Positions 16,162 through 23,294 of a DNA stretch of 64,000 bases are shown here, piece by piece; position 1 is the first letter of the stretch, and each line of letters opens with the position of its first letter. The notes below the pieces were generated by a model. It saw only the letters and a list, made by a program, of their open reading frames with translations, did not search any database and had not been told where the DNA came from. The position numbers and the translations under genes are program-made. This DNA comes from Saccharopolyspora rosea. GTDB lineage: Bacteria > Actinomycetota > Actinomycetes > Mycobacteriales > Pseudonocardiaceae. The stretch lies in assembly GCF_025643595.1 (NCBI RefSeq), contig NZ_CP102826.1, positions 62,001-126,000 on the forward strand, written 5' to 3'.

Positions 16162-16884
16162 CTAACCCGCGGTGTCGAAGTGCACGACGTCCACGAGCGT
16201 CGACGGGCTGATGCCGGGGTAGTGGAACGACAGCGCGTCGAGCAGCGCGGACCGGTCGGCGAAGCCGTCCAGGTGGGCGTCCTCGTCGGTCAGTTCGCGC
16301 ACCCGCTTCGACGTCACCTCGGTGGCGGTGGCGTCGAGGGTGGTGGGGTCGGCGTCGGCGTGCTCGAAGACCAGGCGCAGCGGGCCGGGCGAGACGGGGT
16401 CGTGCACCCGGATGGTGGTGCGCTTGGCGCCGCTGCGGACCGCGTCGAGGTAGGCGTCGTGCATGTGGAGGGCGGGCGCAGGCGCGTCCGGCTCGTAGGC
16501 CCGCCAGTCGTACGGGAACGGCAGGAGTTCGGCGATCCCAACGGATTCCAGGCCGTTCTTCCCGCGCACCACGACCCGCGTGTCGGCGTGGTAGTCGAAG
16601 AGGACCTGGCGGCACCGGCCGCACGGCGGGATCACGCCCCCGGTTCGTTCGAGAACGGCCACGATCGTCGTCAACCGCACCGGAACGCGCTTGCGCGCGG
16701 CCTGTCCGAGGAGCACGAGCTCGGCGCACGGCCCTCCGGTGAAGTGGTAGGCGTTGATCCCGGTGACGATCTCGCCGTCCGCGTCGTACGCCGCCGCGAC
16801 CACCGAGTGGTCGTCGTCATCCCCGAGCTCCGCCGCGAGTTCCGTCGCGTGCTGCACCAGCTCCCAGTCGCGTTCGCTCAACAC
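16162..16884 (-). CDS. cytidine deaminase - ASCH domain fusion
   Basis: 240 aa. Residues 1-130 are a cytidine deaminase: zinc/catalytic residues Cys53, Glu55 (GPCAELVLLG) and Cys88, Cys91 (PPCGRCRQVL). Residues about 138-240 are an ASCH domain resembling E. coli YqfB, with LDAVRSGAKRTTIR holding Lys154 and Thr157 at the positions of YqfB Lys21/Thr24, and a matching YPG near the end. YqfB is an N4-acetylcytidine amidohydrolase (established), so the fusion could deacetylate N4-acyl-cytidine and deaminate the product to uridine (inference). The start is taken as GTG 16884; an ATG at 16941 would place a terminator hairpin 3 nt before the start codon, which is unlikely. No clear ribosome binding site for either. 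Confidence 0.85.
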   Translation of the reverse strand: MLSERDWELVQHATELAAELGDDDDHSVVAAAYDADGEIVTGINAYHFTGGPCAELVLLGQAARKRVPVRLTTIVAVLERTGGVIPPCGRCRQVLFDYHADTRVVVRGKNGLESVGIAELLPFPYDWRAYEPDAPAPALHMHDAYLDAVRSGAKRTTIRVHDPVSPGPLRLVFEHADADPTTLDATATEVTSKRVRELTDEDAHLDGFADRSALLDALSFHYPGISPSTLVDVVHFDTAG

Positions 16885-16943
16885 GAGCGAGCACGGTAGG
16901 TCAACGACGGCGGCGAAGCACCGGAATTTCGCCGCGCACATGC

Positions 16944-16975
16944 GACGGGGTGGGTGCCTGAGCACCCACCCCGTC
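16944..16975. terminator. strong hairpin terminator of the RiPP-like gene
   Basis: Perfect 14-bp stem GACGGGGTGGGTGC / GCACCCACCCCGTC with a CTGA loop, 50 nt downstream of the stop of the small leftward gene at 17025-17171 and upstream of the deaminase-ASCH start. The stable stem without a long T-tract is typical of high-GC actinomycetes. It should separate the small gene's transcript from the next gene. Confidence 0.75.
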
Positions 16976-17024
16976 ATTCTCGGCGAGGACTTCCATGCGA
17001 AGTCCAAGCTTCTTCGCGCGTGCG

Positions 17025-17171
17025 TCAGCCGCACTGCACCTGGGAGCAGAGAATGGAAATGATCGTCTTCGCCTGCGGTGCCTGCTCGTGGTCTGCGACC
17101 ACGCGCATGTCCAGGTCGAATTCGTCGGCCGCGGTCTCGTGCTGCCCGTCGATCATCATGTCCAGCGGCAT
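17025..17171 (-). CDS. class I (FxLD-type) lanthipeptide-like precursor peptide
   Basis: 48 aa, too short for most gene finders. ATG 17171 has GGGAG 6 nt upstream. Residues 17-25 read EFDLDMRVV, matching the F-N/D-L-D leader box of class I lanthipeptides (nisin, subtilin, actinobacterial FxLD peptides). Residues 31-33 are APQ, the same type of pre-cleavage motif as subtilin (TPQ) or nisin (SPR). The following 15 residues, AKTIISILCSQVQCG, make a core with Thr36, Ser39, Ser43 and Cys42, Cys47, compatible with Ser39-Cys42 and Ser43-Cys47 thioether rings. The leader is acidic as expected. A terminator follows at 16944-16975. No LanB, LanC, protease or transporter is within the window, so it is an orphan: maturation would have to come from elsewhere, or it is a relic. 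Not proven to be expressed. Confidence 0.7.
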   Translation of the reverse strand: MPLDMMIDGQHETAADEFDLDMRVVADHEQAPQAKTIISILCSQVQCG

Positions 17172-17630
17172 TGGAGACTCCCACCTGTCTCGTGCTCCTG
17201 GCCTTCAGAAGCCGCTGTCCAGCATCGGCCAACACCGGGGCGGATGCGCGCCGGTCGGAGGCTCTTTCACCACAAGCGGGCACTGTTGAACGCCACCGAG
17301 GTACCCCCGTCGGCACGGGTGCCGGACCTCGGCTGCGAGCACCTGGATTCCCCGTTCGCGAGGTCCGGACACCATCTCCGGTGGCAGGATCCGCCGGGTC
17401 GCGGCGACTGGCGATCGCGGCAGGGCCGGATGTTCGGCAAGACCGGGACGCACCTGGTCAGGTCTGTCGCCGTCCGCGCGGCGAGAACCGCGAGCCGATC
17501 CCCGCGCACGAAGGGAGGCGCCCCATCTCCCCCGACCGGAGGTGGGACGCCCCGTGGCGGCCTTGCCGCCACGTCCCATGGTAGGTCGGATCAACCCGCC
17601 TGACCAGCGCAAACAGTCGATCTGGCGGCG
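17172..17630. other. 459-bp leader/intergenic region without convincing genes
   Basis: Frames on both strands run open but show only Arg/Pro/Gly-rich shadow protein without ribosome binding sites. No second FxLD leader was seen. It should contain the promoter of the RiPP-like gene (no clear -10/-35 found). Near its right end a hairpin CGTGGCGGC-CTT-GCCGCCACG (17553-17573) with flanking complementary GGGAC/GTCCC is a probable terminator of the leftward gene that ends at 17631. Confidence 0.5.
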
Positions 17631-18182
17631 TCAGACGGCGCGGCCGAGGAACGCCATGAGCGCCGTCGTGGGGTCGGCGTCGGCGGGGGCGGGGCGTTCC
17701 GGACCGAAGGTGCGGGGGCCGCGAAGCCGGTCGGGTGGCATCCGGCGCAGGAACCCGTCGATCCACGACACCGCGTCGTCGGGCAGGTGCACCGACCTGC
17801 CGATGGCCCTGCCCAGGTCCCAGGCGTGCACGTACAGGTCCACCGCCGGGAAGGTCAGCGAGAACGACACGGGCTGCGCGCCCAGCGGTGTCTCCCGCAC
17901 CGCGTCGAGGTCGGCTCCCTCCAGCGCGCCGCGCACCCCGGACGCCGCGTCCTCCCACGCGCTCAGCGGGTCGGCGCTCTCCGTCGCCTCGGAAGGCGGG
18001 TTCAGCTGCCCGCCGCGCAGCACGTCGACGGCCATGTGCATCACGTCGACGACGTGGCCGGTCAGCTGCCGCGCGTTCCACGCCGCGCACGGCGTGGCGG
18101 CGTCCCACTGGTCCGGCCCCACCAGCCGCACCACGTCGCCGAAGAGGTCCAGACCCCGGTCCAGTTCCCGCTTGACGTCCAT
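17631..18182 (-). CDS. maleylpyruvate isomerase/DinB-like metal-binding protein (TIGR03086 type)
   Basis: 183-aa four-helix-bundle protein of the mycothiol-dependent maleylpyruvate isomerase N-terminal/DinB superfamily. Family marks: GPDQWDAATPCAAWNARQLTGHVVD, where the His of the metal triad follows the W-x3-L-x-GH pattern, LTFPAVDLYVHAWDLGRAIG, and a conserved C-terminal GPERPAPADADP...LMAFLGR that is diagnostic for the TIGR03086 branch. Function unassigned; relatives are thought to be thiol (mycothiol)-dependent enzymes. ATG 18182 is chosen so that DVKRELDRGLD begins the first helix; ATG 18215 is possible. Confidence 0.85.
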   Translation of the reverse strand: MDVKRELDRGLDLFGDVVRLVGPDQWDAATPCAAWNARQLTGHVVDVMHMAVDVLRGGQLNPPSEATESADPLSAWEDAASGVRGALEGADLDAVRETPLGAQPVSFSLTFPAVDLYVHAWDLGRAIGRSVHLPDDAVSWIDGFLRRMPPDRLRGPRTFGPERPAPADADPTTALMAFLGRAV

Positions 18183-18281
18183 GGCGCGACGGTAGCCGCG
18201 GGACCGCCGGAACACCTCCCCGGAGACGGGACCGGGCGGTCCGCCGTCGGGGGTCGACGGGCCGCCCGGTCCTCCCGCTCG

Positions 18282-18887
18282 TCAGCCGAAATCGACGTCC
18301 GAGCAGGCGTAGAAGGCGTTGCCGGTGTCCGCGATGTCCCACACGCCCAGGACCAGGTGGCGGCCGGACTTGCCCGCGGGCAGCTTGCCGCTGGTCGTGT
18401 AGGTCGACGGCGGCTGCTTGCCACCCAGGTCGTCCTGCAGGAACGGCGCGGGTTCGAGCTGGTCGCGGGTCAGCGGCTTGGACGGGTCGTAGCCGTCCTT
18501 GGTCACGAAGTAGCGGAACGACGTGGTGCTGTGCGCGGCGGTGATCTTCCAGGTGAACTGGAAGTCCTGGCCGGCCTGGACCTTCGTCGCGGGCCACTGC
18601 TTCGACGGGTCGTCGAGCGCCTGGAACGGTTCGTGACCCGCCGAGCAGATGTGCCCGTCGGCCGGACCGGCCTGCGGGAAGCCCTTCGGGCCTTCGACGC
18701 TCTGCGGCTCGTACTGGATCGCACCGCAGTCCTTGACGGCTCCGGTCGCGCAGGCGTCCTGCCTGCTGGGCGGGCTCTGCACCCACCCGTGGCCCTGGGC
18801 GACGCCGGAGGCCAGCATCGGAACGGCGAGGGGGACGAGGCCGAACACGGCGATGCCGAGTCCGCGTTTCGTTCGTCGGGAGAACAT
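18282..18887 (-). CDS. AA10 lytic polysaccharide monooxygenase
   Basis: Secreted copper monooxygenase that oxidatively cleaves chitin or cellulose. 201 aa: signal peptide (twin-Arg-like MFSRRTKRGLGIAVFGLVPL) ending before His33 (GHGWVQSPPSRQ), which becomes the N-terminal His of the copper brace. The second brace His is His119 (WKITAAHSTTSFRYF), and an axial Phe lies in NAFYACSDVDF. Cys residues at 46, 54, 81 and near the C-terminus fit the family's disulfides. No attached CBM, so a single-domain LPMO. ATG 18887 has AAAGGAG 6 nt upstream. Confidence 0.95.
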   Translation of the reverse strand: MFSRRTKRGLGIAVFGLVPLAVPMLASGVAQGHGWVQSPPSRQDACATGAVKDCGAIQYEPQSVEGPKGFPQAGPADGHICSAGHEPFQALDDPSKQWPATKVQAGQDFQFTWKITAAHSTTSFRYFVTKDGYDPSKPLTRDQLEPAPFLQDDLGGKQPPSTYTTSGKLPAGKSGRHLVLGVWDIADTGNAFYACSDVDFG

Positions 18888-19071
18888 CGGCGCTCCTTTC
18901 GTTTTCGCCGGAGCCAGCAAGCTACGCGCGGAAAACCGCTGGGAAACAGCTCCGTTCCGGCCAACGCCGGTGGTAAAAAGTGCGGCGCATTGGTCCAGAC
19001 CTCGGTGCCGTTCGGGGCAGCGGTTGCGCCTGGTGGGTGTGAACGCCGCGGGCGGAGCGGGGCAGCGCGTG

Positions 19072-19104
19072 AAAAAGCCCGGTCCGCTTTCGCGAACCAG
19101 GCTT
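19072..19104 (-). terminator. rho-independent terminator of tRNA-Gly
   Basis: On the minus strand AAGCCTGGTTCGC-GAAA-GCGGACCGGGCTT followed by TTT: a 13-bp stem with two GU pairs, a stable GAAA tetraloop and a T5 run, starting 6 nt beyond the tRNA 3' end. Confidence 0.85.
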
Positions 19105-19109
19105 CTCGG

Positions 19110-19182
19110 AGCGGATGACGGGATTCGAACCCGCGACCCTCACCTTGGCAAGGTGATGCGCTACCAGCTGCGCTACATCCGC
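19110..19182 (-). tRNA. tRNA-Gly (anticodon GCC)
   Basis: 73-nt cloverleaf on the minus strand: acceptor GCGGATG/CATCCGC, D-arm GCGCAGCTGGTAGCGC, anticodon arm CACC-TTGCCAA-GGTG with anticodon GCC, T-arm with GGTTCGAATCC. CCA is not encoded. It is followed by its own terminator (19072-19104). Confidence 0.97.
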
Positions 19183-19270
19183 ATGTTCAGTGCTCTGGCC
19201 GGAGGGGTTTCCCCGTCGAGCTGTTGAGAACACTCTAACCCATGCCCGGGGGCGCCTCCGCAAGGGGGGT

Positions 19271-19681
19271 CTACCCCGACGGGGAGGCGACCGCGCGGGT
19301 CGGCCGCAGCAGCAGCGCCACCCGGTGCTCCTCGCGCATGGCCCGGCGGTACGCGTCCCAGTCCTCGTGCTCGCCGGAGATGCGGCGGTAGTAGTCCTCC
19401 AGCAGCGGCATGGCGTCCGGCAGCTCCACGACGTCCACGTCGGCCGCCACCTGGATCCACCGCCCGAAGAACTGGTCCGGCAGCACGCACAGCCAGGCGC
19501 GCGGGTCCCGGCGCAGGTTGCCGACCTTGGCCGAGCCGGCGGTCGTGCTGACCACCGCGTGGCCCGCGCCGTCGCCGGTGACGAGCACCGGCGTCAGCTG
19601 CGGGGTGCCGTCCCGGCGCAGCGTGCTGAGCACGGCGCGGTGGTTCCGCTCGACGTACTCAAGCGCTTCCTCGATCTCCAC
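19271..19681 (-). CDS. PPOX-class F420-dependent oxidoreductase
   Basis: 136-aa split-barrel flavin/deazaflavin-binding protein (pyridoxamine-phosphate oxidase-like, FDOR family). Marks: AVLSTLRRDGTPQLTPVLV, STTAGSAKVGNLRRDPRAWLCV, and the C-terminal EHEDWDAYRRAMREEHRVALLLRPTR found in actinobacterial PPOX_F420 proteins. It probably uses reduced F420 to reduce an unidentified enone or quinone-type substrate. GTG 19681 has GGGAGG 8 nt upstream; upstream in-frame starts would overlap the divergent sigma factor's promoter. Confidence 0.9.
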   Translation of the reverse strand: MEIEEALEYVERNHRAVLSTLRRDGTPQLTPVLVTGDGAGHAVVSTTAGSAKVGNLRRDPRAWLCVLPDQFFGRWIQVAADVDVVELPDAMPLLEDYYRRISGEHEDWDAYRRAMREEHRVALLLRPTRAVASPSG

Positions 19682-19784
19682 AGCACGACCTCCCGTGACG
19701 CACCGCCACCACCAGGACACCCAAGGTATCGATTTCCGGTCCCCGGGCGATATGCCCGGTGTCCGCCGAGTCGGGGGGAGAACG

Positions 19785-20372
19785 ATGGGCAACGACGAGA
19801 GCACCACGGACGGCGCACTGCTCGCGCGGTTGCGGGCCGGTGACGACGGCGCCTACGAGGTCCTGTACCGGCGGCACGCGCCCGCGGTGCGCCGGTTCGC
19901 GGCGGGGATGCCGCGGCAGGGCATCGATGCCGACGACGTGGTGGCGGAGGTCTTCCTGCGCGTCCTGCGTGCTGTCCGTGCTGGTCACGGCCCCAAGGAC
20001 ACGGTCCGCACCTACCTGTTGACGGTGGTGCGGAGGGTCGTCGCGGAATGGTGCGCAGCCCGGCGCGACGAGCCGATGAACACCGACGAACTGGGGGAGC
20101 GCGTGCCGGGCCAGCGGGACCACCAGGCCGCGCTGGCCGAGAGCGAACTGCTCGCCCGCGCCTTCCACCTGCTGCCCGCGCGCTGGCGCGAGGTGCTGTG
20201 GCGGACGGAGGTGGAGGGCCACCGCCCGTCGACGATCGCCGGGCAGCTCGGCCTCACCCCGAACGCGACCGCGGTCCTGGCGCACCGCGCCCGCCGCGGG
20301 CTGCGCCAGGCGTACCTGCGGGCGTCGACGGGCGCGCCGGCGGCGGGACGCCACTGCCTGCGCCGAGTGTGA
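19785..20372 (+). CDS. ECF RNA polymerase sigma factor
   Basis: 195 aa with sigma region 2 (AYEVLYRRHAPAVRRFAAG, then DADDVVAEVFLRVLRAV) and region 4 (LPARWREVLWRTEVEGHRPSTIAGQLGLTPNATAVLAHRARRGLRQAYL). ATG 19785 follows GGGGGGAG. A CCGGGC/GCCCGG hairpin lies in the leader (19742-19758). No zinc-finger anti-sigma factor adjoins; the small membrane protein downstream is not an evident partner. The C-terminus is short and Cys-containing. Regulon unknown. Confidence 0.9.
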   Translation: MGNDESTTDGALLARLRAGDDGAYEVLYRRHAPAVRRFAAGMPRQGIDADDVVAEVFLRVLRAVRAGHGPKDTVRTYLLTVVRRVVAEWCAARRDEPMNTDELGERVPGQRDHQAALAESELLARAFHLLPARWREVLWRTEVEGHRPSTIAGQLGLTPNATAVLAHRARRGLRQAYLRASTGAPAAGRHCLRRV

Positions 20373-20545
20373 CCACCCGACGAGGGGTTGGCCGCCGCGG
20401 ATCCGTGATCGACAATGAACACCCGTCGGGGCCCGGTTTCACCCGCTGGGCCCATGACGTGCGCGGTACGGTGGCCTCACGCTCGGTGATCACCGGGCGC
20501 TGAGAGATTCCGAAGCGACCAGCCCGGGTGGGCGGGGAGGCGACG

Positions 20546-20983
20546 ATGAACCGGGGAGTGCGGGGCTCCGACGGCCGTGACTGGAGCATCAGGGCGACCT
20601 TGGAGTGGTCCAACCCGATCGCGGCGGACGAGTTCGAGCACGACGTCAACGGTGGTGCAGCGCCCGCGATCCTGATGGGCGGTGTCCTGCTGCTGCTCCT
20701 CGTGGTGTTCGTGGTGTGGACGCCGGACTCCGTGATCGTGCCGTCCTGGCTGATCCTGCTGCTGGTGGCGGCGGTGCTGTTCTTCCCGGTCCGCTGGGTC
20801 CTGCGGCGGCCGTGGACCATCACCGCGTCGACGCCCGGCGACCAGGACGAGAACCCGCCGGAGACCTGGGTCGGCGTGGTGCGCGGCGTCGTCAACGTGC
20901 GCCAGGAGATCGCGCAGGTGGCGCGGCACATCGAGCTCTACGCCGAGCCCGACATGAACGGCGAGCTGCAACCCGTCGAGTAG
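20546..20983 (+). CDS. conserved two-TM membrane protein
   Basis: 145 aa, start ATG 20546 with GGGGAGG 7 nt upstream. Soluble N-terminus (about 35 aa), TM1 (AAPAILMGGVLLLLLVVFVV), TM2 (SWLILLLVAAVLFFPVRWVL), then an amphipathic tail of about 50 aa (VGVVRGVVNVRQEIAQVARH). Common in actinomycetes next to DNA glycosylase genes from memory, but no function is known. The glycosylase starts 26 nt after its stop, so the two may be co-transcribed. Confidence 0.75.
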   Translation: MNRGVRGSDGRDWSIRATLEWSNPIAADEFEHDVNGGAAPAILMGGVLLLLLVVFVVWTPDSVIVPSWLILLLVAAVLFFPVRWVLRRPWTITASTPGDQDENPPETWVGVVRGVVNVRQEIAQVARHIELYAEPDMNGELQPVE

Positions 20984-21009
20984 CCGCCGACCGCTGGCAC
21001 ACTGGAGCG

Positions 21010-21861
21010 GTGCCGGAACTTCCCGAGGTCGAGGCGCTGGCCGAACACCTCCGCCGGAACGCGGTGGGGCGGACGGTGGTGCGCGTCGACGTCGCGTCGA
21101 TGAGCGTGCTCAAGACGGCCGCTCCGCCGTGGACCGAGCTGCACGGCCGTGCCGTGACCGGTGCGCGCCGCTGGGGCAAGTACCTGGACCTGGACTGCGA
21201 CGGCCTGCACCTGGTGTGCCACCTGGCCCGTGCCGGGTGGCTGCGCTGGTCCGACGAGCTCTCGCCCGCTCCGCCGAAACCGGGCCGCGGGCCGATCGCG
21301 CTGCGCGTGCACCTCGGCGGTCCGGGCTTCGACCTCACCGAGGCGGGCACGCAGAAGAAGCTGGCGGTCTGGGTGGTCTCCGAACCGACCGAGGTGCCGG
21401 GCATCGCCAAGCTCGGCCCGGACGCCCTGTCGCTGGACGCCGCGGAGCTGGCCGGGATCCTCGCCGGGCGCACCGAGCGGTTGAAGACGCTGCTCACCGA
21501 CCAGTCGGCGATCGCCGGGATCGGCAACGCCTACTCCGACGAGATCCTGCACGCGGCGAAGCTCTCGCCCTTCGCCACCGCCGGTCGGCTCGACGCCGCG
21601 ACGACCGGGCGCCTGCACGGCTGCATCCGGGAGGTCCTGCTGGACGCCGTGGAGCGCTCGGTGCACCAGGACGCCGCGCGGCTCAAGGCGGAGAAGCGCT
21701 CGGGACTGCGGGTGCACGGCCGCACCGGACTGCCGTGCCCGGTGTGCGGCGACGCGGTCCGCGAGGTGTCGTACGCGGACCGGTCCCTGCAGTACTGCCC
21801 CACCTGCCAGACCGGGGGCAAGGCGCTGGCGGACCGCAGGTTGTCGCGGTTGCTGAAGTAG
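21010..21861 (+). CDS. Fpg/Nei-family DNA glycosylase
   Basis: Bifunctional base-excision repair glycosylase/AP lyase. 283 aa: N-terminal catalytic PELPEVEAL (Pro2 nucleophile, Glu3), central H2TH domain (LKTLLTDQSAIAGIGNAYSDEILHAAKLSP with the conserved Asn), Lys near residue 57 in RRWGKYL, and a C-terminal zinc finger CPVC-x16-CPTC. Compared with MutM, the loop after strand 1 and GRTGLPCPVC resemble the actinobacterial Nei/Fpg-like branch, so the substrate (oxidised purines or pyrimidines) is uncertain. Start GTG 21010 with GGAG upstream. DnaA boxes begin one base after its stop. Confidence 0.93.
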   Translation: MPELPEVEALAEHLRRNAVGRTVVRVDVASMSVLKTAAPPWTELHGRAVTGARRWGKYLDLDCDGLHLVCHLARAGWLRWSDELSPAPPKPGRGPIALRVHLGGPGFDLTEAGTQKKLAVWVVSEPTEVPGIAKLGPDALSLDAAELAGILAGRTERLKTLLTDQSAIAGIGNAYSDEILHAAKLSPFATAGRLDAATTGRLHGCIREVLLDAVERSVHQDAARLKAEKRSGLRVHGRTGLPCPVCGDAVREVSYADRSLQYCPTCQTGGKALADRRLSRLLK

Positions 21862-21902
21862 TTGTCCACAGTCGGTGTGGACAACTCGCGGAGTTGTGCA
21901 CA
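21862..21902. promoter_or_regulatory. DnaA-box triplet
   Basis: TTGTCCACA (21862-21870), its inverted copy (21876-21884) and TTGTGCACA (21894-21902) in 41 bp between the glycosylase stop and the LytS-like kinase start. The segment GCGGAGTTGTGCACAG is shared almost exactly with the cluster at 5426-5536, which indicates common origin or function. Confidence 0.6.
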
Positions 21903-21941
21903 GGATCGCTGTGCTTGCGATAGCAACCGAAATTCCGCTGA

Positions 21942-23285
21942 ATGGAAGATCGACCACCGCTCACCGACGGATCCGGGGCACTGAGCGTAGTCGCCTTGAT
22001 TCCGGTAGTGGTGACCTTGAAGATTGATGTTGTGCCGGAGCTGTTGACAGAGCGAACGGTGCTGACCACGTTCGCCGCGCTCGCCGTGCTCGGGATGTTC
22101 GTCATGCTGTGCCGTGCGCGCCGGGTCAGCACCTCCGTCGAGGACGCCACCCTCAAGGCGCTGCACCGGGTCACCAACGCCGCACCCTACCTGCGGCAGG
22201 GGCTGACCCAGGAGTCCGCCGACAAGGCAGCGCCGCACCTGCGGGAGCTGCTCGCCTGCGTGGCGGTGGGCGTGGTCGATGCCGAGGCGACCCTGCTGAG
22301 CTGGGACGGCGAGGCGAACCAGCACTACGAGCACCTCCGCCCCCAGATCGAGAACGCGCTGCGCACCGGCAAGCGCGAGTACCTCGACCACGGCGAGCTG
22401 ACCTGCGACCAGCGGCCGTGCGCGATGCGGCACGCGGTGGTGGTACCGCTGGAGGTGGAGGACGAGATCCGCGGCGCGCTGGTGATCATCGCGGGCGGCG
22501 ACCGCAAGCGGCTGCTGCGGGCCGCGGCCGAGCTCGCCCACCACGTGTCCACCCAGCTGGAGCTCTCCGAACTCCAGGAGTCCAAGGAGAAGCTCGCGCA
22601 GGCGGAGGTGCGGGCGCTGCGGGCGCAGATCTCCCCGCACTTGATCTACAACGCGCTCAACACCGTCAGCCACCTGATCCGCACCGATCCCGACCACGCG
22701 CGCGACCTGCTGCAGGAGTTCGCCGACTTCACCCGCTACTCGTTCCGCACCAGCGGGATGTACACGACGCTGGCGGACGAGATCCGCAACATCGACCGGT
22801 ACCTGACGATCGAGCGGGCCCGGTTCGGACCGGACCGGCTGAAGGTGCAGCTCAAGATCGCGCCGGAGGTGCTGCCGGTGGTGGTGCCGTTCCTGGCGCT
22901 GCAACCGCTCGTGGAGAACGCGGTGCGGCACGGGCTGGCGAACAAGCCCGGCGGCGGCACCGTCTCGGTGACCGCCGAGGACAACGGCGCCGAGGCGTTG
23001 ATCAGCGTCGACGACGACGGTGTCGGCATGGACCCGGAACGGCTGGACGCCGAGCTGTCCGACTCGCACTTCACCGGCGCGCACGTCGGGCTGGGCAACA
23101 TCAACAGCCGGATGCGGGCGACCTTCGGCCACGACTACGGGCTGGTCGTGGAGACCGAGGAGGGCGCGGGCATGAAGGTCATCATGCGGGTGCCGAAGTT
23201 CGCCCAGGGCGTCCGGCCGGTCCCGCCGCAGGCGATCGAGGAGCCCGACGTCGGGCTGGCGGCCGGGCCGCAACCGAGCCGGTAA
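21942..23285 (+). CDS. LytS-family sensor histidine kinase
   Basis: 447 aa. One or two TM helices (about 13-30 and 38-57), a GAF-like sensor (about 85-195, including a CDQRPCAMRHAVVVPL patch with two Cys), then the His_kinase domain with QISPHLIYNALNTVSHLI (family consensus QINPHFLFN; His about residue 230) and HATPase (LQPLVENAVRHGL, DDDGVGM, HVGLGNINSRM). It pairs with the LytTR regulator at 24504; both lie before two carboxylate symporters, as in the BtsSR/YpdAB pyruvate systems of E. coli. ATG 21942 has no clear ribosome binding site; GTG 22032 is an alternative. The DnaA-box triplet is immediately upstream. Confidence 0.9.
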   Translation: MEDRPPLTDGSGALSVVALIPVVVTLKIDVVPELLTERTVLTTFAALAVLGMFVMLCRARRVSTSVEDATLKALHRVTNAAPYLRQGLTQESADKAAPHLRELLACVAVGVVDAEATLLSWDGEANQHYEHLRPQIENALRTGKREYLDHGELTCDQRPCAMRHAVVVPLEVEDEIRGALVIIAGGDRKRLLRAAAELAHHVSTQLELSELQESKEKLAQAEVRALRAQISPHLIYNALNTVSHLIRTDPDHARDLLQEFADFTRYSFRTSGMYTTLADEIRNIDRYLTIERARFGPDRLKVQLKIAPEVLPVVVPFLALQPLVENAVRHGLANKPGGGTVSVTAEDNGAEALISVDDDGVGMDPERLDAELSDSHFTGAHVGLGNINSRMRATFGHDYGLVVETEEGAGMKVIMRVPKFAQGVRPVPPQAIEEPDVGLAAGPQPSR

Positions 23286-23294
23286 CGTCGAGGC

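Noticed and set aside
16995..17603. Plus-strand 202-aa frame across the RiPP-like gene region
   Set aside because: Low-complexity Arg/Gly composition, no ribosome binding site, and it would cover the opposite-strand gene and both hairpins.
17205..17612. Minus-strand 135-aa frame upstream of the RiPP-like gene, considered as a modification enzyme or second precursor
   Set aside because: No domain, no FxLD leader, no ribosome binding site; ends in shadow-type composition.
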